The notes under the pieces were generated by a model. The model was given only the letters and a program-made list of their open reading frames with translations. It did not search any database and was not told the DNA's origin. Source: Cryptomeria japonica (taxonomy: Eukaryota; Streptophyta; Pinopsida; Cupressales; Cupressaceae). From it: DNA of 64,000 nucleotides. This document shows positions 22,710 to 34,194 of this stretch, piece by piece (the stretch's first letter is position 1; each line of letters begins with the position of its first letter). The translations under genes and the position numbers were made by a program. The stretch is from positions 26,983,406-27,047,405 of the forward strand of contig NC_081409.1 of assembly GCF_030272615.1 (NCBI RefSeq). The letters are read 5' to 3'.

Positions 22710-24104
22710 TTCTTGGCATTTTGGGTAAAGAATTGTGCAAAGCTTCCAAAAATGGCCATAAACTAAGCACAATCAAGCATGAATTGGGGGTGTGAGGCAC
22801 AACCACCAAAGTTAGCCCAAAATGTGTGCCAAATTGTAGAGAGACACAATTTATGTCACTACAAGAAGAAAAGCAAAATAGCTAAGACCAATCTTAAAAA
22901 GAATACTCAAGACCAATTGTTTTACATCCTTCTTGATTCCACATTGTTCCATTTGCAATCTAATGGCTTTGAATTTTGTGAATGTCAAAATTAATAGGAA
23001 TCTACCCTACAAGTTCATTTTGTAATTGATGATTGCTTAACTCATCTTCCTTACCAAAGAGGTTTTCAAAAGTTGCCCACACTCCATTTGATGTAGTAGT
23101 AGACTCAATGTGAAAAAATAGATCTAAATAGACTAACATACGTAAAGTATCAATGATTCTATCACATTTATTATACCATTTTATGTTTTTGCATCTTCTT
23201 TAGGTTCATTTTAAAGTGCCATTATTACCATTTTATGTTTTTGCATATCCATGCCTTTTGAGATGAATTATCATCTTAGATTTATATTAAAAATAGTTAT
23301 ATGGAGTTAAAACAAGAACTATTGATGCACCTATGAGTGCAAAAATGTAGGTTGAAATGTAAATGGAAAAGTTTGAAAAATAAAATACACGACACCCATC
23401 TTTTCATTAGTTTCTAAAATGAGCCCCCCATAAATTTCAATGCTAATGAGCCCCCCATAAATTTCAATGCTAACACTTCATAATTAGTGTGTTTACAATG
23501 TAAAAATCAAATCTTTCAAACTCTTACAAGACCCAAAATGACCAAGACACTGAAACTAAAACTCTAAGTAAAATATGAGATCTATTTGAGAGCATTGGTA
23601 TGGAGTACATAGAAAAATATGAACTAAAAAAGCAACACTCAGAGTTTGTTTACTCAAGTTATGGCTCTTGAAAGATCTCAAAATGAGAATTGCACGACAA
23701 AGTTTTAGAGAATCTTCAATTTCTAAAACATTGTAGCATCAAATAAAAAAAACCTTCATCACAACGTAGAGGGTGAAATTCTACCCCAAATAAAAAAATT
23801 GCATTGAGACATTTTGAACGCCCTATATATATAAACAATTATAGGATATTCCAAAATTTCCAAGAATATATCCTTTTCCTAGAATATTCAAAAATTGCCC
23901 TCTGTTGCTAGAAAACCACCTTCATATAGTCAAATTTGCTCGTCTGTACCCCACGAAACCACTTAGATGAAATTGTTGCTTGAGATGAATATTCGACACA
24001 AAAAATGAAATAAAATATTGTAGCAAGTGGAGGAGAGTAGCACTGTTGGTGGCATATATTGCTTTTTGGCAGCGTTGGGGTGGCACACCTACACAAGCCC
24101 AAAA
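22710..24104. other. Gene-free stretch
   Basis: No recognisable coding sequence. Contains a 27-bp duplication (23421-23474). The rest is AT-rich without visible structure. Confidence 0.5.
23421..23474. repeat. 27-bp tandem duplication
   Basis: GAGCCCCCCATAAATTTCAA then TGCTAAT occurs twice in direct succession (23421-23447, 23448-23474), identical by eye. Confidence 0.85.
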
Positions 24105-24144
24105 TTAATATGTGTGTGTGTGTGTGCGCACGCGCGTGCATGTC

Positions 24145-24181
<37 letters not shown>

Positions 24182-24225
24182 GTGTGTCTATATACACATA
24201 CACACATATACACGTGTGTGTTTAA
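24105..24225. repeat. Compound microsatellite (TG)n / (TATACA)n
   Basis: A TGTGTGTGTG run passes through GCGCACGCGCGTGCATG into TACATA repeats (about 24145-24180), then TGTGTG, TATACACATACACACATATA and CACGTGTGTG. The alternating purine-pyrimidine tract is a possible Z-DNA former. Open frames on both strands here are artefacts. Confidence 0.9.
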
Positions 24226-24750
24226 TCCCGATTTCCATACTATACGACATTGTAGGGGTTGTATGAATTGGTATTAATTTTTTTCCCTAGAAGTAGGTTG
24301 CTTTATTTTTCATGTTTTTGTAGTCTATCTTTAGTTTTTATGCCCTTTTGAGTGTGATGGCAAGGCGTGTTTGGGCTAGAAATGGTACATTTTGATAGCT
24401 ACCTTTTGGAACCACATTGAAACCCTCATTTTGCACCTATCTCCTTTGATCTTTGATTTTGTTGAAGCAAAATCCAATCTTGACTTTCTCGAGCCTCATG
24501 GATGTTAAGGAAAGGCTGAAAATACCTCCAAAATTACCAAGAAGCTACAATCATCCAAATATCACAAGAATAAATATATGGAGACTAAAGTATATAGATG
24601 CTTTTTTTGCCTTTAAACTATTTTGATTCTCTAGATCATTTGATGATGTAGGAGAAGAGCATATTGGGTTTTTGGGGAAAATATTAGCCATCTATTAGTC
24701 TTAAATCTCTAAAAAATAGAAAATACAATGAGCTATGCCAAACATATTTG

Positions 24751-24761
24751 ATCTGATACCA
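24751..24761 (-). other. Isolated Met-tRNA-type primer-site motif
   Basis: Minus-strand TGGTATCAGAT directly follows a sequence ending AACATAACA, as at a Copia LTR/primer-site junction. An LTR could extend right from 24762, but promoter-like features there (a TATATAAG box at 25467-25474) fit the plus strand equally well, so orientation and limits are unresolved. Confidence 0.25.
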
Positions 24762-24769
24762 TGTTATGT

Positions 24770-26050
24770 TCTGCAAGAAACAACAATCAAGTCAAGATTT
24801 GATGTTGGTAGAAGATCACATGCAAATCTTATCAATAAATGATCAAACATCAAAATAGAGGAATGGTTAGATAATTTGAAGAAAAGAAAATAGAGACAAT
24901 AGAAAGAAAATTTTGAGAATACTTGTCACTCTCATGTAATGAGTTATCAAACTAGTGAAGGTGAGAGGAGAATGTTATATGTGTAAAAATAAGGCCATAT
25001 ATATATATCCATTTGATGCATTAATTCCAAGTATCCTTAACAAGTGGGAGGTTTTACCTACTTGGTAAATGCAAAAACATGTGGCATAACTTCCTCAGGT
25101 AAACCCATTATAATAGTTATGAGAGGCAGTAGGTAAAGTAAAAAAAGGGTGTGTAACTCAACTAGCTATGTGTGGGAGAGAGTGACACATGTAGCTAATG
25201 TATTTCACCATTTGTCCTCATTAACTACATTTAATATGAGAGTGAATAAGGTCTTATCCTAACAAATTCCTTAGTGTAGACCTATTCTCATGTTAACTTA
25301 GGTTCTAGGTGTTATTTCTAGAAGTTAGTTATAATGAGGTTAAGTATCTCATTTACTTTTAGTTATCTACATCATTTAATATTGTTCTAGTGGTTATCTC
25401 ATAACATAAGGTTAAGATACATGCTAGCATCTTGTTTAATCCTACCGCTTACCTTGCCTATATAAGCAAGTCTCATGTACACTTGTATCATATCTCATAG
25501 ATCTTAAAATCAGGCAAGCTCATATCGTGCATACTCACTTGTGGAAGGTTTATTGTGTTTTTGTAGTTGGTCTTGGGTGTTGAGCTAATCTTCAACTCCT
25601 CTAAAAAATTAATACCGCTAAAATAAGGAATATAAAAAATCCACACTAACAAGGATGATGCTAAATATATGCTTTTGCAAGTTTTTCTTAGGAAAATGGT
25701 GTCTCAACCTTGCATTTACATAAGGTTACTATTTATAGTAAGTTTTCATTTGAGTACGAATTCGTTTGAAATTTTCCCCAAAGTTTCAGATTGGATAGAT
25801 AAGCATATTGGTAAATTTTGATGCAAGATCATGTCTATATTTGAAGGTATTAAATTTTCTGTTTTTGAAAGTTGCGAACAAAAGTTTTGGAGTCAATTTA
25901 GAGGGGCCTTAGAGGCTACAAAATGGCCCAAAGTGTTTTTAACTAGTTTAGAAGGTTATAGCTTGATAGAGAACGTTGCAAGCTTTCCAATGCTTCAAAC
26001 GGTTCAACAATCAGACACCCGGTTCAAAAGTTATGGCCTTTGGAAGTTGG
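24770..26050. other. Gene-free, probably decayed LTR DNA
   Basis: No gene. It holds phrases similar to the LTR of element A (CTTGCCTATATAAGCAAG near 25460, compared with CTTGCCTTTCTAAGCAGA near 27238), suggesting a distant Copia-type LTR, but no pair of ends can be fixed. Confidence 0.3.
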
Positions 26051-26059
26051 GTCTCCTGA

Positions 26060-26580
26060 AATAGGAAATATAAAAACGCATTGGACACATAAATGAGCTA
26101 TAAAAGGGAGCTACACATGTTGGTGTGTGTGTGTTGATACATCATAGTGCATCTTGGATTGGAGATAATTTGGGTGCCACTTTTTGAGTGGTTTTAGCTC
26201 ATGGTTTTGTAATATTGTTTGATGGTTCTTGTATTGTATCTCCTATATATTAGGTGCTTGAGATGGAGGTTGTGTGTTACATTATAGCTATTGAGTTACC
26301 TTTGGATCTCTCATTGGTGATACTCTTGTGAGAAGCTTGCTTTGCAAGTATATGGCATTCTATTGTTGATTTTTGAATTATAAATCGGGCAGCTTTTGGA
26401 GTGTGGGGCTTTTCTCTCAAAAATGTTTTCCCCACAATATATCTTGTGTTTATTCTTAATATATTTGTATGTTGTATAGCTCCTTCTATATGTATTCCTT
26501 ATTTTGTAATATTTTAAGATTTGCAAGAAAATTTGTGTTATCTCCCCCACTAGATTAGTTTTAGGAAGCATTTTTTCCAC
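26060..26580 (+). mobile_element. LTR-like segment with TATA box
   Basis: TATAAAAG at 26099-26106 is followed by an AT-rich transcribed-type stretch whose 26270-26430 part recurs inverted at 19800-19960. The layout (TATA box, then a conserved block about 200 bp downstream) fits a solo LTR or fragment. Edges and target duplication were not identified. Confidence 0.4.
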
Positions 26581-26907
26581 CTTAGCTTCTTATCAATTTT
26601 ACAATTCCCATGTGCCTAAATGTAAAGTAATCTTGAGGTATTTTCAAAGGGAATGTGAATTTGAGTTAGAAATATTAACACTTTCTCCATCCAAATATAA
26701 ATTTATATCAAAATGTGAGCACTTTTCTCTCTAGTATGTTTTATTCCATTATTATCATTTGACCCATTGTTATCTCATATTGTTTCGTGCCATATAAGTA
26801 TGAACATTCAAATTAAATAACAAAAAATCACCAATAACAAGTCAATGCACAATTAGAACAAAAAAGAATGAATAAAGAAACAACATAAGATTTTTTAAAA
26901 GGCCTTT

Positions 26908-27397
26908 TGTTGGTGTAATTATTTATTCATGTTGGATATATCTATACTTTACGTAAGTTTACTTAGGTACATGCACCACATTATAGTTTGCATTTGAGGC
27001 CCTTAGGGAGATGTGTATGCATTGGGAGTGTGTATGTAGGAGAATTTCCACCTTTTATGGTGTGATATTGTTCTTACTTTATCATATCCACTTATCGTGG
27101 AGTGATAATTTCACCTTCGGTGGGTGATCCACCTTGTGGAATATTTTACCATTTCTTTTACCTACTCTTATTTCTCCCACATACCCTTGCATCTCATTGA
27201 ACCACGTCATCTTTGTGTGCTCTCTTGTCTCTTGGCCTTGCCTTTCTAAGCAGACTCATCTACTTGTATGTAATTTTAAATGATCCAATTGATCTCATTT
27301 TGCTCTTGATTAGAATACAGTTTATTCTTATCAAATATTTTCTCTCTTGTGCTATTCAATGTGCCCTTGATATTGACTATTTTCAACAAATTCTTAC
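26908..27397 (+). repeat. Element A 5' LTR
   Basis: Starts TGTTGGTGTAATT and ends TTCTTACA. It pairs with the 3' LTR at 30863-31345 over its whole length, with many substitutions and small indels (490 against 483 bp), so the insertion is old. It contains the phrase CACTTATCGTGGAGTGATAA, also seen in element B. Confidence 0.85.
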
Positions 27398-28865
27398 ATG
27401 GTATCGGAGCCATTAGAGCTTCATTGAGTAGTCTTTTTGGAGAGGTTTTGGAGCATTCCATTTTTAGATTTGGGGAGCCACACATTTTGGGGGCATCTTA
27501 TGGCCCTTTCAACCTCACTGTTGCATCCAGGAGGCCTTTTCCATGAATTTTGAGTATAAATTTGCCTAGTTTTGATGAAAATCATATTTCGGGTGCTGAA
27601 GGAAAAATTTCCCCAATTTGGGCGTACAGTACAGATTTTTCAAAAAAAAAAAAGAACTTTGTTTATTTTTTATTTTTTCTGTAGTATTTTTTTCTAAAAT
27701 ATTATATCCCGCAGTTTTTATTATTATCATTTGTAAAGTTTTTTTTATATTAAAAAAATCAGCAATTTAATTTTTCGGGGGTCGGTTTTGTCCCTCCTTG
27801 CCAGCCATACTGTCCCACTACCATTAATATTCTGTAGGGGTCTTCGTACCATCCGACACCTCCAGATTGCTCCTCGCCCACTCCGACCGCTCCCGACAAC
27901 TCCCGTACGTCCTCAGCTGCCGATCACCCTTGGTTCTATCTACCACCATTTTGCAAGGCTCACCTTCCTTTCTCGACCATCGCCTAAGGATTGCTTTGTT
28001 GCTGGTTCCTTTTGTACGTCGCACCGCCGACTGTTCTGCCATGCTTGACCCGATAACTGTAGGCAATGCTCACCCTCTCTCTCGCCGGGACCCCTCATGC
28101 TGCCGCCACTCGCCCTCTTCCCACCTTGCGACACTCCTATTCAACCACGACGCCGCTTGTCAGTGCCACACGTCGACTTCAGAATTGCAATCAGGCATCC
28201 CTGTCATCATTCATGTGGCACCCTTTATTAGCTGTTATTGCAGTCACCTTTCGACTTGACATTGCCACGTCATCTAGTCAACTCGGCAACTTGGTTAGTA
28301 GATCCACTCAGCAATCGTACATGCTGTATTGCCACGCAACAGTTTCAGTCAACAACACGAATTGTATAGTTGTTTGCCACAATGATCCGTACTTGCCACA
28401 CCATTGCCACATAGGCTTTTCCATACAACACGTGGCAACCAGTGATTGGTCAATATCATTTTTCCGTACTGTACTGATCAGACACGTAGGCATGGAAGCG
28501 AAGTTCATTTAACAGGCATACGAGTGTCAAATTTAAGCTCGTCATTTGTTGATGTCAGCAGTTTTTTGAATTTTTTTGACCCCCTCTCCAATGGGCTTTT
28601 TAGTTTTGTAGTCCAACTTTGGAGGCCCATAACTAACTCAATTTTGCTCCTTTTTGGGTGGTTTTTTATTGTTTGGGCTAATTTTTTTTGCTCTTTGTAG
28701 TGGTGGTGGAAATTTCTGGTTTTGATGGACAAATTTCTGGTTTTGATTGAGTAATTTGGGGGGGGGGTGTGGGGGGGTGTCTTATGTTATTATGCCTCTC
28801 TTTTTTTAGTGCTCTTTCACTTTGTTGCTATGGGTTCTCCTAAATTTCCACTTTTAACTCCACAT
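27398..28865 (+). other. Element A leader with GC-rich tract
   Basis: It runs from the primer site to the gag frame. 27780-28530 is clearly more GC-rich than its surroundings and repeats GCCAC words (TTGCCACACCATTGCCACAT region). Long overlapping frames occur on both strands but none resembles a protein. Poly-G runs follow at 28753-28776. Element B has gag about 55 bp after its primer site, so this 1.4-kb leader was either gained in A or lost in B. Confidence 0.6.
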
Positions 28866-30633
28866 AACTATGCTTCATAGAAAATTGATGCATGTAGTAA
28901 GCTAATGGAAAAATGATTAATTCACTATATTGATGGAACTATAACTGCACCAACTGATCCTAATTCTCAAATGGAATGATTCACTGAAAACATTGTGGCT
29001 ATTGGCACATTGAGGAAATACATAACAAAGGATCTCATCTTTCATATTGACAAGTGTAAAACAATTAAGGACGCATGGGATGCCTTGGGAAAATTGTATG
29101 GTCAAATTGATGAGATTAGAGGCTATCAACTTGATAATGATCTCACCATGTTGAATCCCAAGAACTTTGATAGAATCCAAGATTATGTTACTAAGGCAAA
29201 TGAGCTAAGAGCGCAATTGAAGGATTGTGGCATTGATAAGAAGGATGCACAGTTGGTCTACAACCTTTTGGGAAAGCTTCCATCAGAGTATGCAACATTA
29301 TTTTCTAGCTTTGAAACCCATTGCTTGACAATGGGTAGTTCCTTCATTAGGCCTTCTTTTGATTCATTAATAGAAATGTTGATGTTGGAGCAATCTAAGT
29401 TGTTGAGCATGGGGATTCTCAAGCCTTCCAAATCTAAGGCCTTGGTGGCTAATCAAGGGAATCAAGAGAATCAAGGAAAGGATTCCTACAATAAGCAGAA
29501 GCAGTCTAAGCTTAAAGACACAACAAGATGGAGCACCATCTTCCTCTACACAACAAAAGGATTCTACTTCCTCACCTAAGGGTAAATCATATAAGGAAAG
29601 GTTTTGTTCTTATTGCAAGAAAAGTGGTCATGATGAGCATCGTTGCCATTCTAAGCAGATTGATGAGCTCACACACATCCTTAAGAAGAACAACATTGAT
29701 TTACCATCCCCTTATAAGAACGAGGATTCATCTCCTTCCCCTTCCTCACAATCAAAAGGTAAGGGACAAGCTCTTTGTGCTACTACAAGTCATGAGTCAG
29801 GGAGATTGCTTCAAGATTTAGGAGCTTATCATCATATGGCGTCTTCGCAGTCTATGTGCTCTTTATTTGAGCCTTGTAGTATGCCACTGATTTTGATGGG
29901 CAATCATACATACATGGATGTGATTGGGAAGGGATCTATTGCCATTGGGGATAACTCCTTCAATGATGTGTTGTGTGTACCCCATTTGACAAACAATCTT
30001 CTTTCCATCTATCAAATCACACATGGGGCAACAAGGAAAACTGTGGAGTTCACACCTGATTCAGTTATCATTAGAGATTTGGTGACTAGAGCTATTATTG
30101 CTAGAGGGGTGGTGGATCATGCATCTCGGTTATATTCCTTTGCAAATCTTGTTGATGAGAATGATTCTTCACATGATGAACACACTTATTGTGATGATTT
30201 AGATATCAAGGAGAACTTTGGGTACTTGAACTTGGGGATTCTCACATGTGACCCCGTTCTTGAGCCTTGCATTTCATCTCCTCCTATTGATATCACATCA
30301 CCTATTGTACCTAATGATGTAGATGTTGCGACAATTTTGCCTTCTTGTGATTCAGTGTAGCAGGATATTCCTTGTCTTCCAACTTTAGTTCATTGGGATG
30401 ACTACTTGACAGACAATGCAGGTTTTTTTGTGGAGTCCTACATTGCAGATTTGGGAGACATTATTGATGGTTTTCATCTTTTCTTTGATGAAGATGATCC
30501 TTCTTCGATTGTTGCGAGGGAACACTCTGACCCTCTTGTGCATTCTCTACATGATCATAAAGTGGGTGGTTTTCTCTCTTTCCCCACTTTATCAGAGATT
30601 GCATTGCATTTGCATTTGTACATGGGTACCTAA
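28866..30633 (+). pseudogene. Element A gag-protease-tail polyprotein (broken)
   Basis: Starts in a typical Copia gag context (NYAS, stop, KIDAC) and continues through a UBN2-type gag at 28995-29440 (AIGTLRKYITKDLIFHI, LKDCGIDKKDAQLVYNLLGK, LPSEYATLFSSFE). After a frameshift near 29515 comes a zinc knuckle CSYCKKSGHDEHRC, which fits CX2CX4HX4C. The protease remnant is at about 29800-30150 (GRLLQDLGAYHHM, where Copia proteases have DSGA; then NHTYMDVIGKGSI and VLCVPHLTNNLLS). The tail then reads LNLGILTCDPVLEPC, SSPPIDITSPI and DDPSSIVAREHSDPLVHSLH, with an in-frame TAG at about 30358. Stops at 28878 and 28977 replace Trp codons. Not translatable as one protein. Confidence 0.82.
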
Positions 30634-30845
30634 CATGGCCTTATAGCCAAGACTCATCTTGCATTGCTTAGTTGCATTGTATACTTATGTGCATTCCCCT
30701 AAGTGGGTGGGTTTTCTTTGTTTCCCCACTTTATGAGAGATTGCATTGCATTTGCATTTGTACATGGCTACCTAACATGGCCTTATTGCCGAGACCCATC
30801 TTGCATTGCTTAGTTGCATTGTAGACTTAAGTGCATTCCCCTAAG
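30560..30845 (+). repeat. 141-bp tandem duplication before the element A purine tract
   Basis: AAGTGGGTGG..TTTCCCCACTTTAT then GCATTTGCATTTGTACATGG occurs at 30560-30700 and 30701-30841, nearly identical. Element B has one copy in the same place (about 57570-57718), so A gained a copy next to its 3' LTR. Confidence 0.85.
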
Positions 30846-30862
30846 TTGCACTTAAGGGGGGG

Positions 30863-31345
30863 TGTTGGTGTAATTGTTTATTCATGTTGGATATAATTAC
30901 ACTTAGGTACAAGAACCACATTGTAGTTTGCATATGAGACACTTAGGGAGATGTGTATACATTGGGAGTGTGTATGTAGGAGAATTTTCATCTTTTATGG
31001 TGTGATATTGTTATTACTTTATCATATCCACTTATCGTGGAGTGATAATTCGACTTTCGATGGGTGATCCACCTCATGTGGAATATTTTACCATTTCTCC
31101 TACCTAGTCTTATTTCTTCTATCTACCCTTGCATCTCATTGAGCCACATGTCATCTTTGTGTGCTCTCTTGTCTCTTTGCCTTGCCTTTATAAGCAGACT
31201 CATCTACATTGTATGTAATTTTTAATGATCCAATTGATCTCATTTTGCTCTTGACTAGAATACAATTTATTCTTATCAAATATTTTGTCTCTCTTATGGT
31301 ATTCAATGTACTCTTGATCTTGGCTATTTTCAACAAATTCTCACA
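30863..31345 (+). repeat. Element A 3' LTR
   Basis: Begins TGTTGGTGTAATT directly after the purine tract at 30851-30862 and ends TTCTCACA. The right flank CTTTCAAATT shares CTTT with the left flank of the 5' LTR. Confidence 0.85.
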
Positions 31346-32137
31346 CTTTCAAATTATTCTTCCATTAAAGTAAACTAGGTGCTTGAAAAAGAAAAAAATT
31401 ATAATAGAGGATTCACTTGATGGTCAAAAGATTGATCGCCAATTACACAAACTATTATTGGTAAAATGAAATGACCACATTAGTTAAAATATACCAAGAA
31501 TATGAAGTAAGGTACAAAAGTTCCATAAACACAAGGCCAAATAATAAAAAAGAAACATACAAAGCCATAATTTAGATTTCTCAAATTAAGTGCCAATATA
31601 ACATTAGTTTACAAAAAAAAGATTTAGAGCTCCAAATTGATATCTCATATCATTTATCTTCAAATAAGTTGCTTATTCAAGTAAAAGGAAGATTTTAATA
31701 TGTGGTTCTCTATTTGTTTTACTTCAAGCTATTTATATTTTTTTGTTAAAAGATTAGAAAAAATGATATCAATCTCTTGCATGTGTTAATTTATTTGTTT
31801 CTATATAAATATTGAATTTTTTTTCATTTATATATTAGATAATTATATTTTTTTAGTTGATTATATTCGTTTCAACTTGTTTAATTTAATAAAGTAAGTT
31901 AATATTATCAAATAATTGGTTAGTTCTGATTAGGTAAATCAAGATAGTGCCCAAACCCTTACATATGCACATAATAGGTGGAAGAGAGGGATCTTACAAA
32001 CGATGAGAGAAACAAAACACCAAAAATAAAAGAAGAGAGAATCTCATGAGGGGTGATAAGAGAAAAACCAGATAGATAAAGCTTTAGACTAGAGCTAAGA
32101 ACCAACTAGAAACAAGGATCCCAACCTTAAATAAGAA

Positions 32138-32600
32138 CTATTTAACGACATGAGAAAGAGGGAGATAAGAGGACATAGGACCTTTCTTGCATCTATGAAC
32201 AATAGTCCATGTGATGCTATCATCCAAGATCCCACCAAGAGGGGAAGAGGGCATTACCCCAAGAGGACAATCAACGGATGAAGGAGAGACAATGAGAGGA
32301 CGAAGTGATAGGTGGCCTACGTCCAGTAAAGAAGATTGAATTGAAGCGACCAATGGAGAAATAAGAAGAGAGAACTGAAAAGGAGGAACCACCACGACGT
32401 CCATGAGGTTGGACAAGGCCACCCCAAAAACAAGCCCGTCAGAGTTTTGTGAAGAGAACTCATCCTAAGGGACAAGATCCTCAACAACCAAATGATCATC
32501 AGTAGCATGTTGCTGCCAAGAAGCAAGGCCCTCTTGACAACCCCTAGAACAATTTGAGGCCAAATGTGATAGGGAGGTTGCTAGGTAAGTGCTCAAAAAG
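32138..32600 (-). pseudogene. LINE ORF1-like fragment, C-terminal part (copy 4)
   Basis: Minus-strand codons give a zinc-knuckle end (SHLASNCSRGCQEGLASWQQHATDDHL) that matches, segment by segment, the post-knuckle region of the copies at 46.3-49 kb (ATWWKDA..DHL). The tail is DDSITWTIVHRCKKG, equivalent to NDSIAWTVACRNWK in copy 3 and SSIAWTIVFCRRK in copy 2. A stop and frame changes are present. The DUF4283-like N-terminal half is absent. Confidence 0.65.
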
Positions 32601-34189
32601 CCAATTTGAGTCAAAAGGCCATAAAAGGAAACAAGAGGTATTGTTTATGTCTGCTCCTTATGTTTGCCAATATCAAGTTTAGTTGCAATAGTCAGGTCTA
32701 TCTACGAGTCTTCACCAACAACCTCCCTTTTTGGTGATACCTCACACCCATGCTCAAACTTACTCCAACTACTCACCTCTCCCATCTACACTTTTCTCAA
32801 TCCTTGGTTCTCTTGACATTCAACTTATTGTTTTTAGTGTGCATAGGGCAATTCCAACATGGACATGTAGGGGCAGCAAGGTTTTATTCAATTTTGACCA
32901 CCAACTTAGTTTAAGGCTCATAGCCCTTAGCCTACTCAATTCATCAACTAAGGTCAAAACCCCCAAATGAGGCTACACACTGTCCAAGGTTCCAAATGTC
33001 ACTTGTTTTATTGTTTTAGAATGTTCTCACCAAGTTTCATGAGCCCCAAACTCCTCCTTGCAATCGGGTTCTGAAAAGTGTGTTATGCAGTCAAAAGGAC
33101 TACTAGCCCGTGGAGGGGTAATTGACACCTTTTTACTCACCCTGCCCAACGATGGGCTCCTCCTCCAACAAACTCAATTTAGATGGTGTTTTAGAGGTAT
33201 TTGCTAATGGATTTTCATGGTTTAGGCCTCTGCTATAGAAAAATGGGGACTGTCCACTATTTGTGGCACTTTTGTAGGGTTTTGTAGGGTTTAGAACAAA
33301 GAACATAGAGAAATCTTCCCAACGCAACTAATCAAGCCTCCATTGGCTTAGGACTTCAACCACACCAAATAAAACCTTCCCTTGTTACTGCCTTGCAAAC
33401 ATAATGCCAAACACTTGTCACACATCTGAGAAAGGAAGTGGAATACCACTGTCACTGTCAAAATGTTGCCTTTTACCAGTCAGCTGCTGCTCCTTCTTTG
33501 GACCTGCACAATGAAGAGTTCGAAGAGGAAATATACCTCAAAGAGGTCTGCAAGATACTAAAGAAGTTCCCTATTACATAGCCTTTCACAGTTACAAGGC
33601 TTGGATGATGCTTTTGAAGCATTCCATGAGCATTTGACAAACACAATACACAAAAACAATGAACTCACTATTTTATTTACAAAGTGAGAATGCTTAATAG
33701 GAACAAGCTAATCTAACAAACCAAGGTGATCTTCAACACCCTTGGCCATATGTCCAGACCTCTGCCTCATACATTTGTTCACTCCAAATTTCTTTTGGGT
33801 GCAAATCTTGAGTTTTTGATCATGCTACTAGCCGAGTAATCAATACTTGCCTAGTATTCACTCAACTCCTCTTTCCAAAGACAATTTTGGCATAAAGTAA
33901 AACATATGGACACTATATACATGAGTGCCAACTTGACTAAATCCATGTTTTGGGATCCTAGACCTAGATTAGTCAAGTGGTGGCATTTTGGAACCTCAAA
34001 CCCTTGACAGGGCAGTGAGCACACAAAAGTAAAATAATTTTTTACAAACAAATTGCCAAAGGAAACCAGTACTACAATCACTTGGAGAGCATTGTACAAC
34101 TACTATGTACACTTTGCAAAGGTATAGTATGGACTAGCAAAGCTACAGTACGACCAAAATTTTATGATTTTTATTAGGAATCTCTTGCT
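32601..34189. other. Gene-free stretch left of element E1
   Basis: No supportable gene or repeat. Short frames have no recognisable domain. The last bases (CATAC, 34190-34194) are the target duplication of E1. Confidence 0.5.
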
Positions 34190-34194
34190 CATAC

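Larger units (their letters stand above)
26908..31345 (+). mobile_element. Copia-derived gag-only LTR element A (non-autonomous)
   Basis: A 4.44-kb element bounded by direct LTRs (26908-27397 and 30863-31345), with a primer site TGGTATCGGAGCC at 27398 and a purine tract CTTAAGGGGGGG at 30851-30862. CTTT flanks both sides (26904-26907, 31346-31349), a probable remnant of a 5-bp target duplication. The interior codes only for a Copia-type gag, zinc knuckle, protease remnant and a C-terminal tail. There is no integrase, reverse transcriptase or RNase H. Element B at 54935-58224 has the same order, so this is a family structure and not a private deletion. TR-GAG elements of this general type are known in plants. 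Confidence 0.85.

Noticed and set aside
23908-24277. Three overlapping frames of 72-101 codons
   Set aside because: They translate the microsatellite (YVYVYV, HIHIHI) and are repeat artefacts.
27788-28512. Genes of 80-148 codons on both strands
   Set aside because: Higher GC in the element A leader lowers stop frequency in all frames; none shows a domain and they overlap each other on both strands.
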